DNA from: Caprimulgus europaeus | Taxonomy: Eukaryota; Chordata; Aves; Caprimulgiformes; Caprimulgidae | Length of the DNA stretch: 64,000 bases | Reading direction: 5' to 3' | Assembly: GCA_907165065.1 (NCBI GenBank) | Contig: OU015524.1 | Location: 30,442,795-30,506,794, forward strand | Notes under the pieces: generated by a model | Database searches by the model: none | The model's input: the letters and a program-made list of their open reading frames with translations, nothing else | What the model was told of the DNA's origin: nothing | Translations under genes and position numbers: made by a program | Shown here: in pieces, positions 37,601 to 52,118 of the stretch | How positions within the stretch are numbered: the first letter of the stretch is position 1 | How the letters are laid out: each line of letters begins with the position of its first letter

Positions 37601-38798
37601 TGGCATGATGGAAGTGCTGACTTTGTTGAGAGTCTTTGGGAAATGACATGGCACAGACAATAATTACCCAGCACAGTGAGACAGAGGTGTTAACAATACT
37701 AAGCATTTTAAAGTGAATCAGACCTCCAAACTATGAAGCTGATTTAAAAATCATAGCATTTTACCACAAATCATTTTGGGAGGAATGTAGTTCTGATGTT
37801 CAGCTCTAGCTCAGCTTCCACCACAGTAAATGAAACGGCTTCTGCTGATTTCAGTGAGAGCTTGGGCAGAGCCTCATGAGCAATGCTGCTTTTTCACATC
37901 TCTGCATTCAGAAAATAGTTCAGTACTTTGTGACAGTTCCTAACCCACTTTAAATATGGGGAACCTAATGGAAGAAAATAACTTTAATGTCAGATCAAAC
38001 CAGGCACACAAATGTGCATCAATCAACGTCCTTTTAGGTCAGTAGGAACTTTCAATTGACTTCACTGGATATTGAATCAAGCGCGATAAAAGAAAGCCTA
38101 GCCATAAATTTAAAATCTGAATGGAATCTAAATAAAACTGATAGCCTTTAGACTGGTGCTAGGTAATAAACTTCATACATTGCCAAGGCAAAATTCAGAG
38201 GGCATGTGCACAGCAATAGAAAAGATTTAGGCAGAGTGCATTGAAGCATATGGGGGAATTGCTTTGTTGCTGAAAGCATAAGTGAGTAGATTTAAATATA
38301 GCAGCAAATAAAACTTAATTTATCAAAGACATTTTTGGGCTATATAATGTGCAAAAAATACTAGATGCATCTTTTGACCAGGTTATTGCTGCAAGAAATA
38401 TTTATCCAAAAGTCCTATGGAAGTAATATGTGCAGCTCTGGCTGCAGTGTGTATCAGCACATTCCATCAAAAATGACTCAAAGCAGGGCTTGTGTAATGT
38501 CAGTAATAGATGTGTCAAATCAGGGCCTGCAAATGCTCCACACAAATGACACTTATTAAGGCTGGATTCTGTTAATGACACTGCGTAGGACTGCATTGGG
38601 CAAGCAGTAGAGATAAAATGTACTAATTGTGCACTGGCAGTTCGTCTGCTGTCACTCAGATATGCCCACAGCTTTTCTCATTTCAGTCCTGACATACTTT
38701 TGTGTTTCTGGTGTCCTTACTTTTGAACAAAGTTGCTGGTGATGATTACAGCAATACCGTACGGTTCCAGTGCAGATGAGGTCTGAGTGACCCTAGTC

Positions 38799-38830
38799 TG
38801 CAAAAAAAACCCCAACAAAAAAAACAAATA
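38799..38830. repeat. A/C-rich tract
   Basis: A runs with a CCCC block and single C interruptions. Confidence 0.75.
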
Positions 38831-41800
38831 GAAACTGCTGCCACCACAAGCTGAGATACTGCTGTGTGTGGGGACAGATGCCAGCATTGCTACTGTCATT
38901 TTGCCAAAATGTCTAAGTACCAATAAAATGTCTACATGTGACCAGAGAAGATGGAGATGGCATCACTAATTCTGAGGGATTCTTTATAGAAACAATTAAT
39001 AATGTTTCAATTTTGAGTCTCTGGCTTTTCTCACATTTCACTTTCTTCAAAGCTTTGTTTTGTTTCTGCTAATCTTTCATTGTTCTGTGGGAGAGCTGGG
39101 AGTTTCAGCTAGTATTGTAAATGTTTATTTGGGTCTACAAGTGTTAATGAAGGTTTTGCAATGACTCATGAGAGCTCAGACTGTGATTCATCTAACCTCT
39201 ACTGAAAATTCTTTCCAGAGCTAGGTCTTCCAGACTAGAGTGCTTTGTCCTACACTCACATGTGCTGTATGCCAGGCTTTGAGATCTGATTCATTCCCTC
39301 AGGAGAATCCTTGAGCCTTTTAAGTTGAATGGCTTTCAAAGTGATAAGATACAATTTAGCTTTTAGTCTTAAAGTAGTTCTTCATTCAGTATTGCTATCA
39401 CTTCAGTGTATTCCTACTTATTTCTTCCTGCAATTTATCCTCTAGATTACTATTCCCCTTTCCTTCTCTCCTAGCCATGTCTTACACTCAGAATATAATG
39501 TTCTTCATGACTCATATTCCAGGCAAAATGCCATTCATCCTAATAGAGTGAAACAGGGTATATTTTCCTCCTATTAATTTACCCAAATCTGGTTTTTGTT
39601 CAGATAATTTTCTGTACTTTCAAATAAATCTTATTTGTTCCTAATGTCTTCTAGCTAAGGATCTCAGCACACTACAGTTTATAGAGTAGACCTTATAACA
39701 TCACTATGAAGCATGTAAACACTAAGATTTATTGGGTTTTTTTCAAATGAAAAATTTGTTAATGGTTATAAATTAGTAAATGAGTTGTGATCTGATTCAA
39801 TATCTTATTATTCTTTAGTCTGAGCTTAACTCCTATTTACTTGGTACATAAGTGAAGTTTCCTAAGTGAACATGTGTGTAAAACTCACACTTCTGGAGGT
39901 GAAAATTCTGGCATGATCTGTATCATGTAAGTTTAGTTTTAAGTTGGGAAAGAAAGTTAGGAAACACAGTTCTGACACCCATGGCCATTTTAATGCTTTA
40001 TAATAGTTGTAGGTTGAAAATACTGATGTGGTCTGTATCACAAAATGGCTTTATTTTTGTAAGCTGCTTGCCAAGTCTAGAAAATGAGCTTCCTCTTTAT
40101 AGGATGCTCATAGATTTACCCACCACCTCATCCCTTTGGAGCCTGAACATCAAACTGTAAGCAGTAGCTGTTAATCTCAGCCATTCCTGATAGCTTTTGG
40201 AGGAGAATGATGATGGATCTATTTCCAGACTCATTGGGAGTGATGTGGTTGACCTGTGCATTATGTACTATTCAGGCATATCTAGTGGATATGTTGTTAT
40301 TTTTCCTTTTCTCTTGTCTCCAGTAAAAAAGGCTTAAATTAAAGCCATTTGTTTGATGTTTTGATTGCTAGTGGGGAAGTTTTGCTTATTGTACATTGCA
40401 GCAGTATCATTTAGTTTGCAAATTACTGGCTTTGGGCTTGCGTCGATGCTGTGTAGGTGGTTTTGTGAGGACACTTAGAAATTCAAGTTAGCCTCTTGAA
40501 GCTAATCAGTCTTTGGCAGATGATCTACAATTTCTGTGTTAGGAAATAAGACTCTATCTGCAAAAGAGCACTTAAGGCAGGACTGCTCAACGCCTGAGGA
40601 ACAAGGCTGCCTTTGGCCCACAAATGCAGTGCTACTCTTCAACTTGTGCTCATCCCCAGATCATGTGAATTGCAGTCAGGTGTCAGCAGCACTTGCCCAT
40701 GAACTCAGGACTTCCCTGGATTTTGGGGAGTGAATGGTAAGGTGGATGATTCTCAGAGCAGGGTTTTAATCAAAGTCCTTATTTCCATTGGATCCCTAAT
40801 GAATGGGTAGTGGATTCATCTCCTATTGCTGGCTCTTTCTTTCTTTAAGAATATTTAACCTAACTTTGCAAATTGTAACTGTGTCAAAATGAGATGATTG
40901 AAAATTACTCCATCCTAGGAACCTGATCTACCTACATACGATAAGAGTGACACAGTGCACCCAGTGGGCATGTGAAGTAACGCTGTTCTGCAGAGGAACT
41001 GCACAGGAGGTTATGGACTTACATTTGTTTCATAGGCAAAGCAAAGCAAATTCCTGCAATATTTCGCTGCAAAATGTTTTCCAATTTTTAATGACAGTTG
41101 TGAGTCTTCTCTAAACCTTCTCAGTGTCTCAGCACTGAATTTGGTGGAGGCCAATCACATAAATGTCAAGTAGTCCCTTCACTTTTGATTTATAAGTACA
41201 TTTATGGATTGCATTAGTGCTCTTGGCTACAGAATCAGATCAGAAGCCGAATGCTGAGCAGACAATACACTTTACTGCCAAATCCTTTCCAATGTCACAT
41301 CCTCACAGGACAGATCTTGCAGCTTTCACCTGTTGTCTGAATGTGATCTGCACGCTTTCATCCTAGATCTATAACTTTGATTGTATCTTCTGCTTGTGTC
41401 CAGTTGACCATGCCAGCCAGATTATTCTGTATTATTGACCTGACTTTATTCTTCACAACTCCTGTAATCTTTGTTGTATCTCTAAACATCATAATCAGTT
41501 AGGGAATAAATACTGTTCTCCCTTCAGTGTGTTTGTCTGCCCAATGCCTCCTCCCACCACAGCTTCTGTACACAAGTTTGTTGAGGCTGTGTGGTTCTGG
41601 TAAATGCAAGATGTACAGGCAACAGAAACATGGTGCTTTCACTTTCTGCCCTTTCTTGCTAGTAATTTAGTAACAGTCTTCCTGCAAACTATCAATATCA
41701 TTATCTCACAGATAATAGTCTGATACAAACTGCCTCAGGAAAGTATGATACTGGCTTGCAGGATGGCTATGGATTTTTTCCCCAAATATTGCTGTAAAGC

Positions 41801-42224
41801 AGAATGCAGTGAATATTTTGCATTTCTGATTTAAAGTTATGGTTATTTGTTTCTCATTCCCCAGAGTCTGGTCACATAGTGAGATCAGTAAGACTATCAG
41901 ATCAGCAAATATGATTTTTTTTTTTAATTAAAGAAAGCACTAAACAAGAAAAACTTAAAGAAAACAAGAAAAAGTTAAAGATTTTTATCATCTTTGATAT
42001 TATGTAGGCACAGATACCATTTGCAGCCATTTGCATTTTTAAATCTTGCAATCAGTGTTCAGAGTTAAGTTATAAAATAAGTCAAATAGCAAAAAACAAC
42101 CAATTTTTTAATTAGAAACACCTTTTTGCAAAGTTTGGCCTCATATGCTAGAGCTTAAGCCAGCCTCTAAGTGTTAGGTACCGGGCTAAGACTGAGGGTA
42201 GGACTCTATCTGCTTGCCAGAAGG

Positions 42225-42320
42225 CTTTTATAGGTTTCTTTGAAGCACTTTGTACCAGTCACTGTCAGAGAAACAGTTTTGGACTAGATGAATCTGGCCC
42301 TGCCCATGCTGGTATGTTGA
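42225..42320 (+). mobile_element. Possible ancient CR1/L3-like 3' remnant
   Basis: The words CACTGTCAGAGAAACAG, TTGGACTAGATGAATCTGG and CCATGCTGGTATGTTGAA resemble the order of an old amniote LINE tail (ending like GGACTAGATGGACC then CAGTATGGC then TTATGTT). It is very diverged; recognition is from memory only. Confidence 0.4.
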
Positions 42321-43914
42321 AACTTCATATCTGAATCGCTGTCCTCTCTGTAAACTCCAGCACTGAATTATTTGTGAGTTTACTTGGGTTACTGTCATCT
42401 CTTACAGAATTTTTTTTCTGTCAATTCCTACATAATGAAACATTTTAACAGGAGATTTTGCACTAATTCACAGAACTGCACAGAGACCAAACTACGCCAG
42501 TATTGCCATGAAACGGAACATTTTTGTTTCAGTCAGCTTTTCACTCTGTGTGGACCCTGGGCACCATCTAGTGTTTGAAAATGTAGAGCGACTCTAGACC
42601 ACTGAGCACAAAACATCACTACAAACAGGTTTCAGCCATAATAAAAGCTAGTGGTGCTCTGAACCATCACCTAATTAATTTCTGACAATTACATTTTCCA
42701 GTTACAAAATACAAACGTACCAGCCCAGGATATAGAAAAGACTCTCCATGCTCATGATTTCCAATCCCTCGTCTCTCCCATGAAGTGACACTGGAACTAA
42801 TAGATCAGTTCAGTGTCAGAAATGGATGTCTGTGTGTCCACAGGTGGCAAATGTACAGTACTTTTCATGGCAACAAGTATGGTGTTAGATAAATCTACAA
42901 GCACAGCTTGGATGGAGAAAATTATTTTCTGCTCCTGTTCTAGATTAGTGGCAGCCTCTGACCCAGCCATAACAGCAGCCCTCTGCGTCCCAAATTTAGC
43001 TCCTGATTATCCCTCTTTCTAGGGAATGGTGTTGACTTTCCAGTTCTTGCATGAAGTTCTGCAAAAACAGAACCAAAATTACATACATATGTAGTTACAT
43101 ACACATATAATTACATGTGCTACTCTGCAAAAATCTAACAGCAAAGCTTTTCTGTCAACAGTTTGCATTTCATGAGTTTGCTACCAAAACATTTGTTTGA
43201 ATAAGATGAATAAGGCACGTATAGTTTTAGCATAGAATTCTATGACTTCTAGCAAAGCTGAGACAGCGTAGTTTGATTTCTGGTACCTCGGGACCATTAC
43301 TTGCAGCAGCTGAGAGAGCTGTGTGAAATGTACAGTGTGGCTAGCCAAGTGTGAAAGGGAAAAATTGCTGTGATGGCAAATTACGCTTCCTTCTACGTGC
43401 TACGAGAAATGTGGCCAGGCAAAAAAAAATGACATCCCTTTGTCAGTTTATGCCAGGCCAAATGAAAGCCAGGGAGAGGAGATACCATTTTTAACTGATA
43501 GCTTTGTCTGTTCTTGTGACTCCATGAATGCAACCCAGCTGCTAGTTATTGAGGTATTGCCAGGAATGGCTGTGAAAAGACAATCTGCTATAGATAACTA
43601 GAGCTAGAGGCAGAGGATGTGTTCAAGACAGAGAACAGAGCGGATATTCAGCATTTAAACTTAACTTTATGGATTCTCATACATACACTGAATTTGGCTC
43701 TGCATGGAACAGATTATGCGTGCTTTCCTGGAAAAGTAATCAGCTGGACTAAAGAGCCTGGCCCATCACTAAGGAAATAATTGTGATTGCCTTTCCATGG
43801 CTGTCGAAGAATTGGACAGCTGGCCAAAGGCTGTCCTGGACACTCCCTTGCTGGTCAATGGAGAGAGGCAGCATGTTCAGGAGGTGATTCATGCCTTGTC
43901 TCTAAGACATTTAT

Positions 43915-43975
43915 TTTGGGACTAGATGATACCCTGAGGTCCCTTCCAACCCCTATGAATCTGTGATTCTGTGTG
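43915..43975 (+). mobile_element. CR1 LINE 3'-tail fragment
   Basis: Reads GGGACTAGATGATACCCTGA, then AGGTCCCTTCCAACCCCTATGA, then a short tail ATCTGTGATTCTGTG: the final CR1 block with its octamer-like tail. Sequence left of about 43900 is not clearly CR1, so this is a very short insertion or the survivor of an old one. Confidence 0.8.
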
Positions 43976-45291
43976 AATGGAGTGAATCCAGAGCTTAGAA
44001 GGTATTATTTCTTTCCCAGACTACAGAGGAGACCAAAAGGGGCTTAGACATGACACCAGTTTTAGATTAATTAGGTGGGATGAATCCTCTACTAAGTTGG
44101 AGGTAGAAGCAAGGCAAGAAGACACTTGAAGAAAAGCACACCATTAGTGCTGTGAACTTCCTTCTCTGTTCTTTATGCAGCATACTGAGGGTAAAAGTAA
44201 TAGGCATGACAGTCTTGAGACCCATGCTCTGTTAGTATATAAACTGACCCGCAGGCGCTTGACATCTCTGTTGCCCTCTGCCCATGGACTCCATTTACAT
44301 TTGTTTCACTCCATTTTTGTTGTATTAAGCGATCTGATGAATGCAAGGATCTACTCATAAAACCAGCGACAGGATCAAGCCTTTCTTGGGGACTGATTGC
44401 ACCCAGGTCTCTGTGCAAACTAACTGACAGGGATTTATACGAGCTGTGTCTAGTCTGGCTGTGGCTGTTGGATACAGGCCCTGAGGCTGTCTTCCCTCAC
44501 AGCTGTCACAATACGATTACCCTCATGGGTTCCTCAGAGTCAGCTCAAGACCCTTATGCAGTGCTCACCGCAGCCCTTTCTGCAGAGAAGAACGTGTGGT
44601 TATGTGGGTCACAAGCTGAGCGTGAGTCAGTTACATGGCAGGATTGCAAACCAGACAAATGTTGTTTTGGGAAGTGTTAATAATAGGGCCACACATAAGC
44701 CAAAGAAGATTATTTTGGGGGTCTGTTTGGCACTGGATTTTTCTTCAACAGCTGGAATAGAGAGCCTTGTTTAGGCACTGTGTTTTTAAAAGAATGAAAA
44801 ACTAGACAGAGCTGAGCAGAAAGCAATGGAGATGACAGGCAGTTCAGAAATCCTGAGCTGTGAGAAAGAACAGAAGGAAGTTAGGCTGAAAAAAAAGAGG
44901 AAACTGAGGGAAGGGGAAATATAGCAGTCTGCTGAGTATGTTTTCAGTTGTCATGAAGTTGATTCAAGTGGCTATGTCCAGTGCAGGTACAAAGTTAAGA
45001 AGTAATTACCTTAATTTGTAACAAGAGAGATTTGGATTAGCAATTAGAAAAAAATTATAGTTAGAAAGGCAATGAAGTAGCATGAGGGAATGCTGCTTGC
45101 AGTCGTTGACTGGAAGCTGTTAAAAAATAAGCATCTGTCAGGAATAGCTTGATATACGTCATTCTGTGCTGGTGCTGGGGAATGGAGTGACTGGTACCAG
45201 GAAATCCCTTCCAGCTATAGATCTCTAAGTCTTGTTAATGCTGTCAAAATTCAGGAAAGCCTGTATTTACTTTGCTCAGATGGAGTGACAG

Positions 45292-45305
45292 ATATATATA
45301 TATAT
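45292..45305. repeat. (TA)n microsatellite
   Basis: Seven TA/AT units just before the GACCTTGCCC sequence. Confidence 0.85.
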
Positions 45306-47001
45306 GACCTTGCCCATCAATTTAATGATATGCCTACCTTTTTTTTTCCCCCACCTTAAAGCTTGCATTCCTTGACTGCCTCTGGATGTGCAAATTGCAA
45401 TGGAGACAGGAACTCCCTGTGCCTGACTACCAACCTGTGAGTACCTGTCTTGGACAAGGACTGTGCTGCCTTTCTCTGTGCATTTCTCCTTCCCATTTTG
45501 GGTCACTGCCCTCTTTCTCATCAGAACAAAGGTAATCTGAGATAATTCAGAAGTGTACACCTGTACCTATATACACAGGTACTGGCATGGCATGTGGGTT
45601 AATCAGTGTCATGCCTTGTCTTAGTAAAGAGCCAGTAAAAACTAAATGCAGTAAACCTATTTAAATGTTTGTATCACATACATTTTTAAAGCACAAGCCA
45701 ATACAGAATGTAAGATCCTGTGAAAGATATATTCTTCACTAAATTGTGCCATGTAGGGACCACAGGGGCAGGAGTTTACACTTTATTGTAAAGTGTTTAA
45801 GAAGTTCTCCAGCTGCCCAGATATCTGAAAGATTATTAGCTTTTCCTGTATGATGCAGAAACAGAAGAGGGAGGGAAAATTTACTAATGATGATTATCCT
45901 TTAGTACTAAAGAGGAAGATGCAGTGGAGCCTTAAGGGTGAAACATTTTGTATGCTCCCATTTATTTGCTCATAGAGCTCCTGCTAGAGAGACCGTGCCT
46001 CCAACACAGAATATAGATATCAGAATCCAGTATCAAAAGGGATCTCATACTTCACTTCCTAAGGCATTTATAATTGTCAGCCATACTGTAGATTTTACAA
46101 TTGATACTAAAAAGAGAACAGTTTATTGCCATATTGTGTCTTGAAGGTTATATGTGCCTACACTCTTTAAATAATGACCTTGTCAGATAAGAGCTGAACA
46201 AAGAAGGATAACAGAGCAGTTAAGTGTGTAGTTTTTCCAGTCCTGCTGTATGGTATTTTAAATAGCAAGCTGTAATATTTAATAAACCAAATAAACAGGC
46301 TTCCAAATTGGCAGGAGAGATAAATAGTGGAAGAGACAGAAGTACATCTGGTAGGATACTTTATTCTCTTTCTGTCATCTGCAAGGAATGTTCCCAAGAC
46401 AATAAACTCAGAATTCTGTTATGAAAATGGTAATTGTTTTCCACTCCTGTCATCAGGAAACTGAAGTCAGAGCAAAGTACTTTGTCTGTTTGCATTTTCC
46501 CCACCCCTCATGCCCCTAGACTGTTCGGTAAGTGTTTGCATTTGATGAATTTAGCACTTTCAGATAGGTATGTGGACTGTACAGGCAACCTGAATGTTCA
46601 TGAGTGCAAGAAAGTAATACAGAAGTATTATAAAGGGTTGCTGGTAGCTCCATGTTACCTTTTATGCACTTTATTTCAAGTTGTCCACTCAACAAGACTA
46701 TAGCTGGCAAAAATTACTTAGGACTGAGAGGGATGTATTCAAAGTTCAGGAGTAACTTTCCAGCTTTAATAGGTCAGATTCTGGCCAACTCCATCAGTCA
46801 TTTCAAGGCAAAATAGACTCCTTCCTGAGCACCCACTGCTGAACCACTGAAGTACTGGACTATTTTCCAGTTCCTCGGGATAAGAGCTACTCAGGCTGGA
46901 AATGCAAAGCTACTCCTTGGTTTCTCCAAGGATGAAACTTCTGTTCTGCTAGGTCAAAAGGAGATTTGCTACTGTTTTGAATAGACAGCTCTTCTCAGCA
47001 G

Positions 47002-47039
47002 GGAGTGACATGAGTAGGAGGGAGTGACATGAGTAGGAG
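47002..47039. repeat. Perfect 19-bp tandem duplication
   Basis: The unit GGAGTGACATGAGTAGGAG occurs twice in direct succession. Confidence 0.95.
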
Positions 47040-50000
47040 GCAGTGTTTCCCCCAGCAGTCCCAGAGGAGGGACAGAGCCTGCCTTGCTGGGGAGCAGGGA
47101 CTACAAGGACTCCACTATCCTGGGTCTGGATGGAGGCTCTCATAACTCTCAGCTTGGTCTCAAAGACAAGAAGAGGAGAGGCTGTAGGTCATCCTGCACA
47201 TAACCACCTCAGTCCTTTCACCCTGAGTATTAGGTTTAAGGAAGATCTTTAAGAAGTTCCAGCTGATTCTTCAGTGGTAAAGGGATTCTCTCTGGTGGAT
47301 TCTTTAGCTGTTATCCTGTGACATCCTGCCATGGTATCCATACTTGGTAAAGAAGCCTTCTTTGGAGGTATGTGGTAGCTTGCTGCAGGAGCCTGCCAAA
47401 GACTGGCTGAGCAGCTACTTCTCTTTCATCTTCATGACCATACTAAGTGCCAGGCCTACTGGCATGGGACATCACAGAGGAGAAATGAGAATCTCATCTA
47501 AGGACTTACTACTCCTGCATTGTTGTTTGTGTCTCCTAAATAATGCTGTTCAGCTATGTACCAGTTCTGGTGTCTGCTCAGTTGTATGGTATGAATTACC
47601 TCAGTCCCTGGCTCCTGTTCCCGGCCTTCTATCATCTTTGCAAGATTTCCTGAATGATTAATGGGAAAAATGTAAAGGACTGAGAGGCAACTCATCAACA
47701 CTGGCTTCTGAACAAGGCACGGTCCCTGGAATGCATGTGTGCAAAATCAGGAACTCTTCTAAAACCAATTGCTTACATATACAGACACAGGAGTTGGTGC
47801 GCACCCCAGTGTATGGATTTCGTCAACTCCCCTGTTTAGGTGCAGCTTTGAATGTTAGACACGAGGTGATTCAGTTGCCTAATCAGAAGCATCTAGTGTC
47901 ATCTTAGAACCTGACCAGCTTCCAGCTGCTGCTGCAAAAAGTCTTAGGTCTCCTGTAAGTCCTTATCCTACCTGAAAGCCCAATGAAGATGTCTTAGACA
48001 ACCTAGGTCATGTAAAACAGCATAGATCCCTAGCTCAGATCTGTCCTGATCACTCCCAAGATGTCTGTGTAGCTGGGAAAATAGGATACATTTGAAGTTG
48101 GAAGCTTGTATTTTCTGTATAGAATAAAAGGGTTTCCTTTGTCTTAGTTAAATGGATCATTAGGAGAACTATAAACCCTTCATTTTTTTGCACCTAAAGG
48201 AAAACCACGAGGTCATGAGATGTCACATGCAATGAAAAACTGTGAGTATATAGTGTGCCTATAATCTGTATGTAAACCACAGTGAAAAGTGCCAGTTTTG
48301 ATGTTACCTGACATCATGCAATCAAAGGCTGCGAGGTCCTTTGATTAAGAATTTATGAGATTTCAGTGGCACCAAAGACTGGCACTATTTAAACCTGAGT
48401 AGACTCTTGTGAGAACTCAAGCCATTGTGTGACAAGAAGAATGTACTATTTATATGACTTGCATGCTTCATCATAGTTTTCTACATTTATGGGTTTCTGT
48501 CCAGAAATTACTTAAATATTCTTCATGCCATGTGGCTCAAACAATTTCATGAAAGATGTGAATTGTGGTGTGGACACTTCTGGTATGCAGTTTCATGAGT
48601 TTTGGATAAAACGCCACTTTTCAGTGCGAAGCAAGTCAGCTGGGCTGTGCCAGACCTGAGTCTGAGTGCATAGTGGCTTCTGGACAGCTTGTGGACAAAC
48701 AGCAGCTTTGACCTTGAAAGTGAATTTGAGAGCCAGTTTCAAAGCCATGGATATATCCAGGAAAAGCTAATTTTGCAACCTTCACTTCTCTGGAAATGTA
48801 CTCTGTGAGTCACTTAACTGACTTTCACATCCTTACTCACTGATTCACACAGCAATGTACAGAGGAAAGACGACAGAAGCAGCAAGTAGGGGATTTGTTT
48901 ACTTGTGCCTCAAGTCATGCATGCTACATCAAACTAGCAGGGTTCTCCTCTAACTTGGATTTTGAATCTGCAGTGAAATTTTGTACATCAATAAGGTATT
49001 GAATGGCTTCCTTATGACCAGGCTTGTCTTTTTTTAACACATGTATGCATTTTTTCCTCTCTAAAAGCTCCTTCTCTCCTGCAGGGAAAGAGATAAACAG
49101 GCCTAGAGAGAGAAGGACCTCTGCAAAATTACAGGATCTATTGCAGGAACAGAGAGGAAGCAGGAGGAGCGAGGGGATAACAGGTCATGCAGGGCAGGAC
49201 AATAGGGAAGAGATTTGAAGACAGGCAGAATCTGACTTCTGGAAACTCAGAGCTTTGTTTTTGTCTCTTTTGAGTCAGTATGAAAGACTGACTTTGCTAG
49301 AATCCATGGAATAAATTTCAAGGAGGTGAGAGCTAGGCCTCTAGTCTCCTTTTTTCTGAAGCGTTACTAATTTATCCATAGCTTTGCTCTAGATCCTTAC
49401 CTTTCCAAGGTGGATTTTGCTTTATATGACCACAAAGGCCAGATGCTCAAAGAGCACAAATGCACCTGCTCATGTGGTCACTGTTACTGCATGACCAGGA
49501 GCCTTCAGATTATTGTGGACAGGCAAGGAGAGGAGGGACGGAGCACGTGCTAAATCAGCATGTTGCACAAACGGAGTGAACAATACATGGGAGGTGAGCT
49601 TCAGGCATTTTTTTTAATGAAAAGAAAGAACAGACAAGGTAAACAATTATCTAAACAATGAGCTTTATTGCAAAAATATACAGTGGGCTGAGAGACAAAT
49701 TCATATGATGGCATTCTAAATCCTAAAAATCATGTTAGAACACTGAAAAGCTGACTGGCATTTAACTGTAATGGAGCTGTAACATTAAGATGACTTTATT
49801 TGAAGAAATATTAGAAGTGCCAGGATAATTAATGTACTTATAATGATCTCTACTCTCTTGCAAAGTCCTGTATTCTTCCCTGCTGACTTCTCCTCTAAAG
49901 CAAAATAAATGTTAGCAATAATAGTGGCTCATATCACCTTACAAAGCTGTAAAATCATATATCATAAGAAATGGGAATTCTTTGCCAATGAAAATAGAAA

Positions 50001-51774
50001 GAGATTTTTGCATTCTCAAATGTCTTAGCTTTTGGCATTTGGAGTAAAACCAACTCTTTTTGCAAAATAAAGTATTATTTTATGGAAAACTTATGCTCCT
50101 TAAGAGCCTAGAAGCTATAAAAATAGGCTTTCTTGAAATCATTGCAATTTTTAAAACAATAATGCAACTCATATGTTTTCTAAAACAAATTTAATTAGTT
50201 CTAGCAAATATCTCACAAAAAAGTAAATCTTTCTTGCAAGCCAACATATCATACCAGAATCTGCAATTGTTTTTCAGTGTCTCTCTATTGTAGCATATTG
50301 ATGAGATCAGTCAGTAAAAGTTGAAGAAAGTTTCAGAGACAGATAGAAAAATGTGTTGCAACAGAATGAATGACACATGGGAATCCCATAACCACAGTGT
50401 CAGTGCTTGTTACAGTGCTGTGTCAGTACTACTCTGTCAGGAGCAGAAGGCAATTATTACACAAACATAATAAACCTTTTCAGATTTCCTAAATATAGCA
50501 ACAGAGGTGTCAAATATGTTTGAATAACAGATGAATTATGTGGAAAACTTTTACCTTAAAAAAAGTAGAAAGCCAAGTTCGCTGATCTCGGAAATAATAA
50601 TTTGAAGGTCATTTAGGCCTCTCTAACTCTGCTTCTTGTGCATGTGAATATATTTACTGTTCCTCATGTGTGAGAGGACTCCCAAAGAACACAGTCTCTT
50701 TCTCTATGCCTCTTCATCTCTTAATTTATTCATAAGCCCTGCAGCCAGAAAGCGTCATTGCAGATCATCTTGTCTTACTCCAACATAATAGAGGCAGTTG
50801 GAATTCACAAATCAAGCCCACCACTTCCAGTAGCAAGATACCCAGCCTGACTTTTGAAATTGCAAATGTCAAGGGGTCCACAAGCCAGCCTTCCATTTCC
50901 CTGCAGCCCTCAAGGTAAGCCCAAGAGCTCTGCCCTCCCCAAAGCAGGGAGCTTACCTGTGTAGAGTGAGTGACTTACAAAAGCATAGGAAAGTAGGAAG
51001 GATTCCCTCAGAGTCTCTCTTTCTGAAGGAAAGCTCCATTTATTGGGGCAGAATTTCCTTAAGTTTCATGCAGAGGCCCAGGATGAAATCTACAGTGTTG
51101 GCTAAAGGTAGACTACTGAAAATTCATGAAGAGTGAACACTCCTCTTCAAGTTTAGCAATTTTGACAATATTTACTGCAGATCACAAAAATCACATCAGC
51201 AAACTGAGTTTTTTCTGCCAGAGAATTTCAGATTACACAGCAGTGCTAAATGAATACAAAAGAAAAATAATAATCTCTAAGTCCTTTTCTTGGCTCACTT
51301 CATCATAAAACAATTTTCAGTCATATTACAGAAAACCCTCTGTGCAGAGTATGAATCTGCCAAATTTTAGGCCCAAGGAATGAGAAAAATGTTAAGGGAG
51401 ATCTACCGATAATCCCTCAGATTAGAGAGAGCTGTATTGCTGCACCACTAGGTATCAGCCTGCTGCAATAACACCATAATTCTATACTATGTGAAAGGAT
51501 GGCCACAAAACTAAATGAGATTTCAAATGCATTCAAATTTGAAGGGAAAGTGAAAAAATCAGTTGTCCTTATTCTGCAGTACTTTGTAAAACACCCCTAA
51601 TTATCAATGTAAGTTCAGAGCATGCTGAAAAAGATGTGACCATTTTTGTAACCATTCTGAAAACATAATTTAAACACTAATAAGAATAAGCATCTTCCTG
51701 ACAATGAGAGAAGTGCACTGCTGGCTACACATTAAAGCAGAAATTTTGGTCTCATTTGAACTGAGATGCCTCAA

Positions 51775-51845
51775 CCACAACTCCAGAGCAGTCAGCAGAG
51801 ATCTCTGGATTTACTCCTGTGAAAAAGAGGACAGAGCCTGGTCCT
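51775..51845 (+). mobile_element. Possible ancient L3/CR1-type remnant
   Basis: Reads TCTCTGGATTTACTCCTGTG, then AAAAAGAGGACAGAGCCTGG, TCCTGAG. This resembles an old amniote LINE motif (CTCCGGATTTACACC-GTG, then GAGAGCAGAATCTGGCCC). Strongly diverged. Confidence 0.4.
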
Positions 51846-52107
51846 GAGTGAGTTTATTGCTTTCTGTTCTGCATGTGCAGAAATCATAAAGAGAAGAAGG
51901 ATTTAGTTGATTTTAATTGAGCACTTTGGTAAAGAGGCAAGTCTTAGAACTAAGACACTTCTTATGTTTGTCGGGATAAAAGGGAAAAGAATAATAGAAT
52001 GAAATCAATCTTACCGAAAGACAGCTATAGTTATATAGAAGTCCACATTACTGATAGTAAGTAAAAATAATGTTTAGAATTACTGAGACATGAAACTACA
52101 TAATCAT

Positions 52108-52118
52108 GGGGGGGGGGG
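52108..52118. repeat. Homopolymer run of 11 G
   Basis: Uninterrupted G11. Length in an assembly is error-prone. Confidence 0.9.

Larger units (their letters stand above)
24740..43914. other. Intergenic stretch without recognisable genes
   Basis: About 19 kb with no open frame over 110 codons, no CpG island, no tRNA or rRNA, and no protein I recognise. Minor items are a TTTGG-type run at 25508-25531, a GT microsatellite at 28594, an A/C tract at 38799, and a faint LINE-like patch near 42.2 kb. Noncoding exons (for example of a SOCS5 5' UTR or a lncRNA) cannot be excluded by reading alone. Confidence 0.6.

Noticed and set aside
49664..49669. Minus-strand AATAAA suggesting the end of a minus-strand transcript
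   Set aside because: No exon, open frame or splice pattern on the minus strand to its right; hexamers are common in AT-rich DNA.
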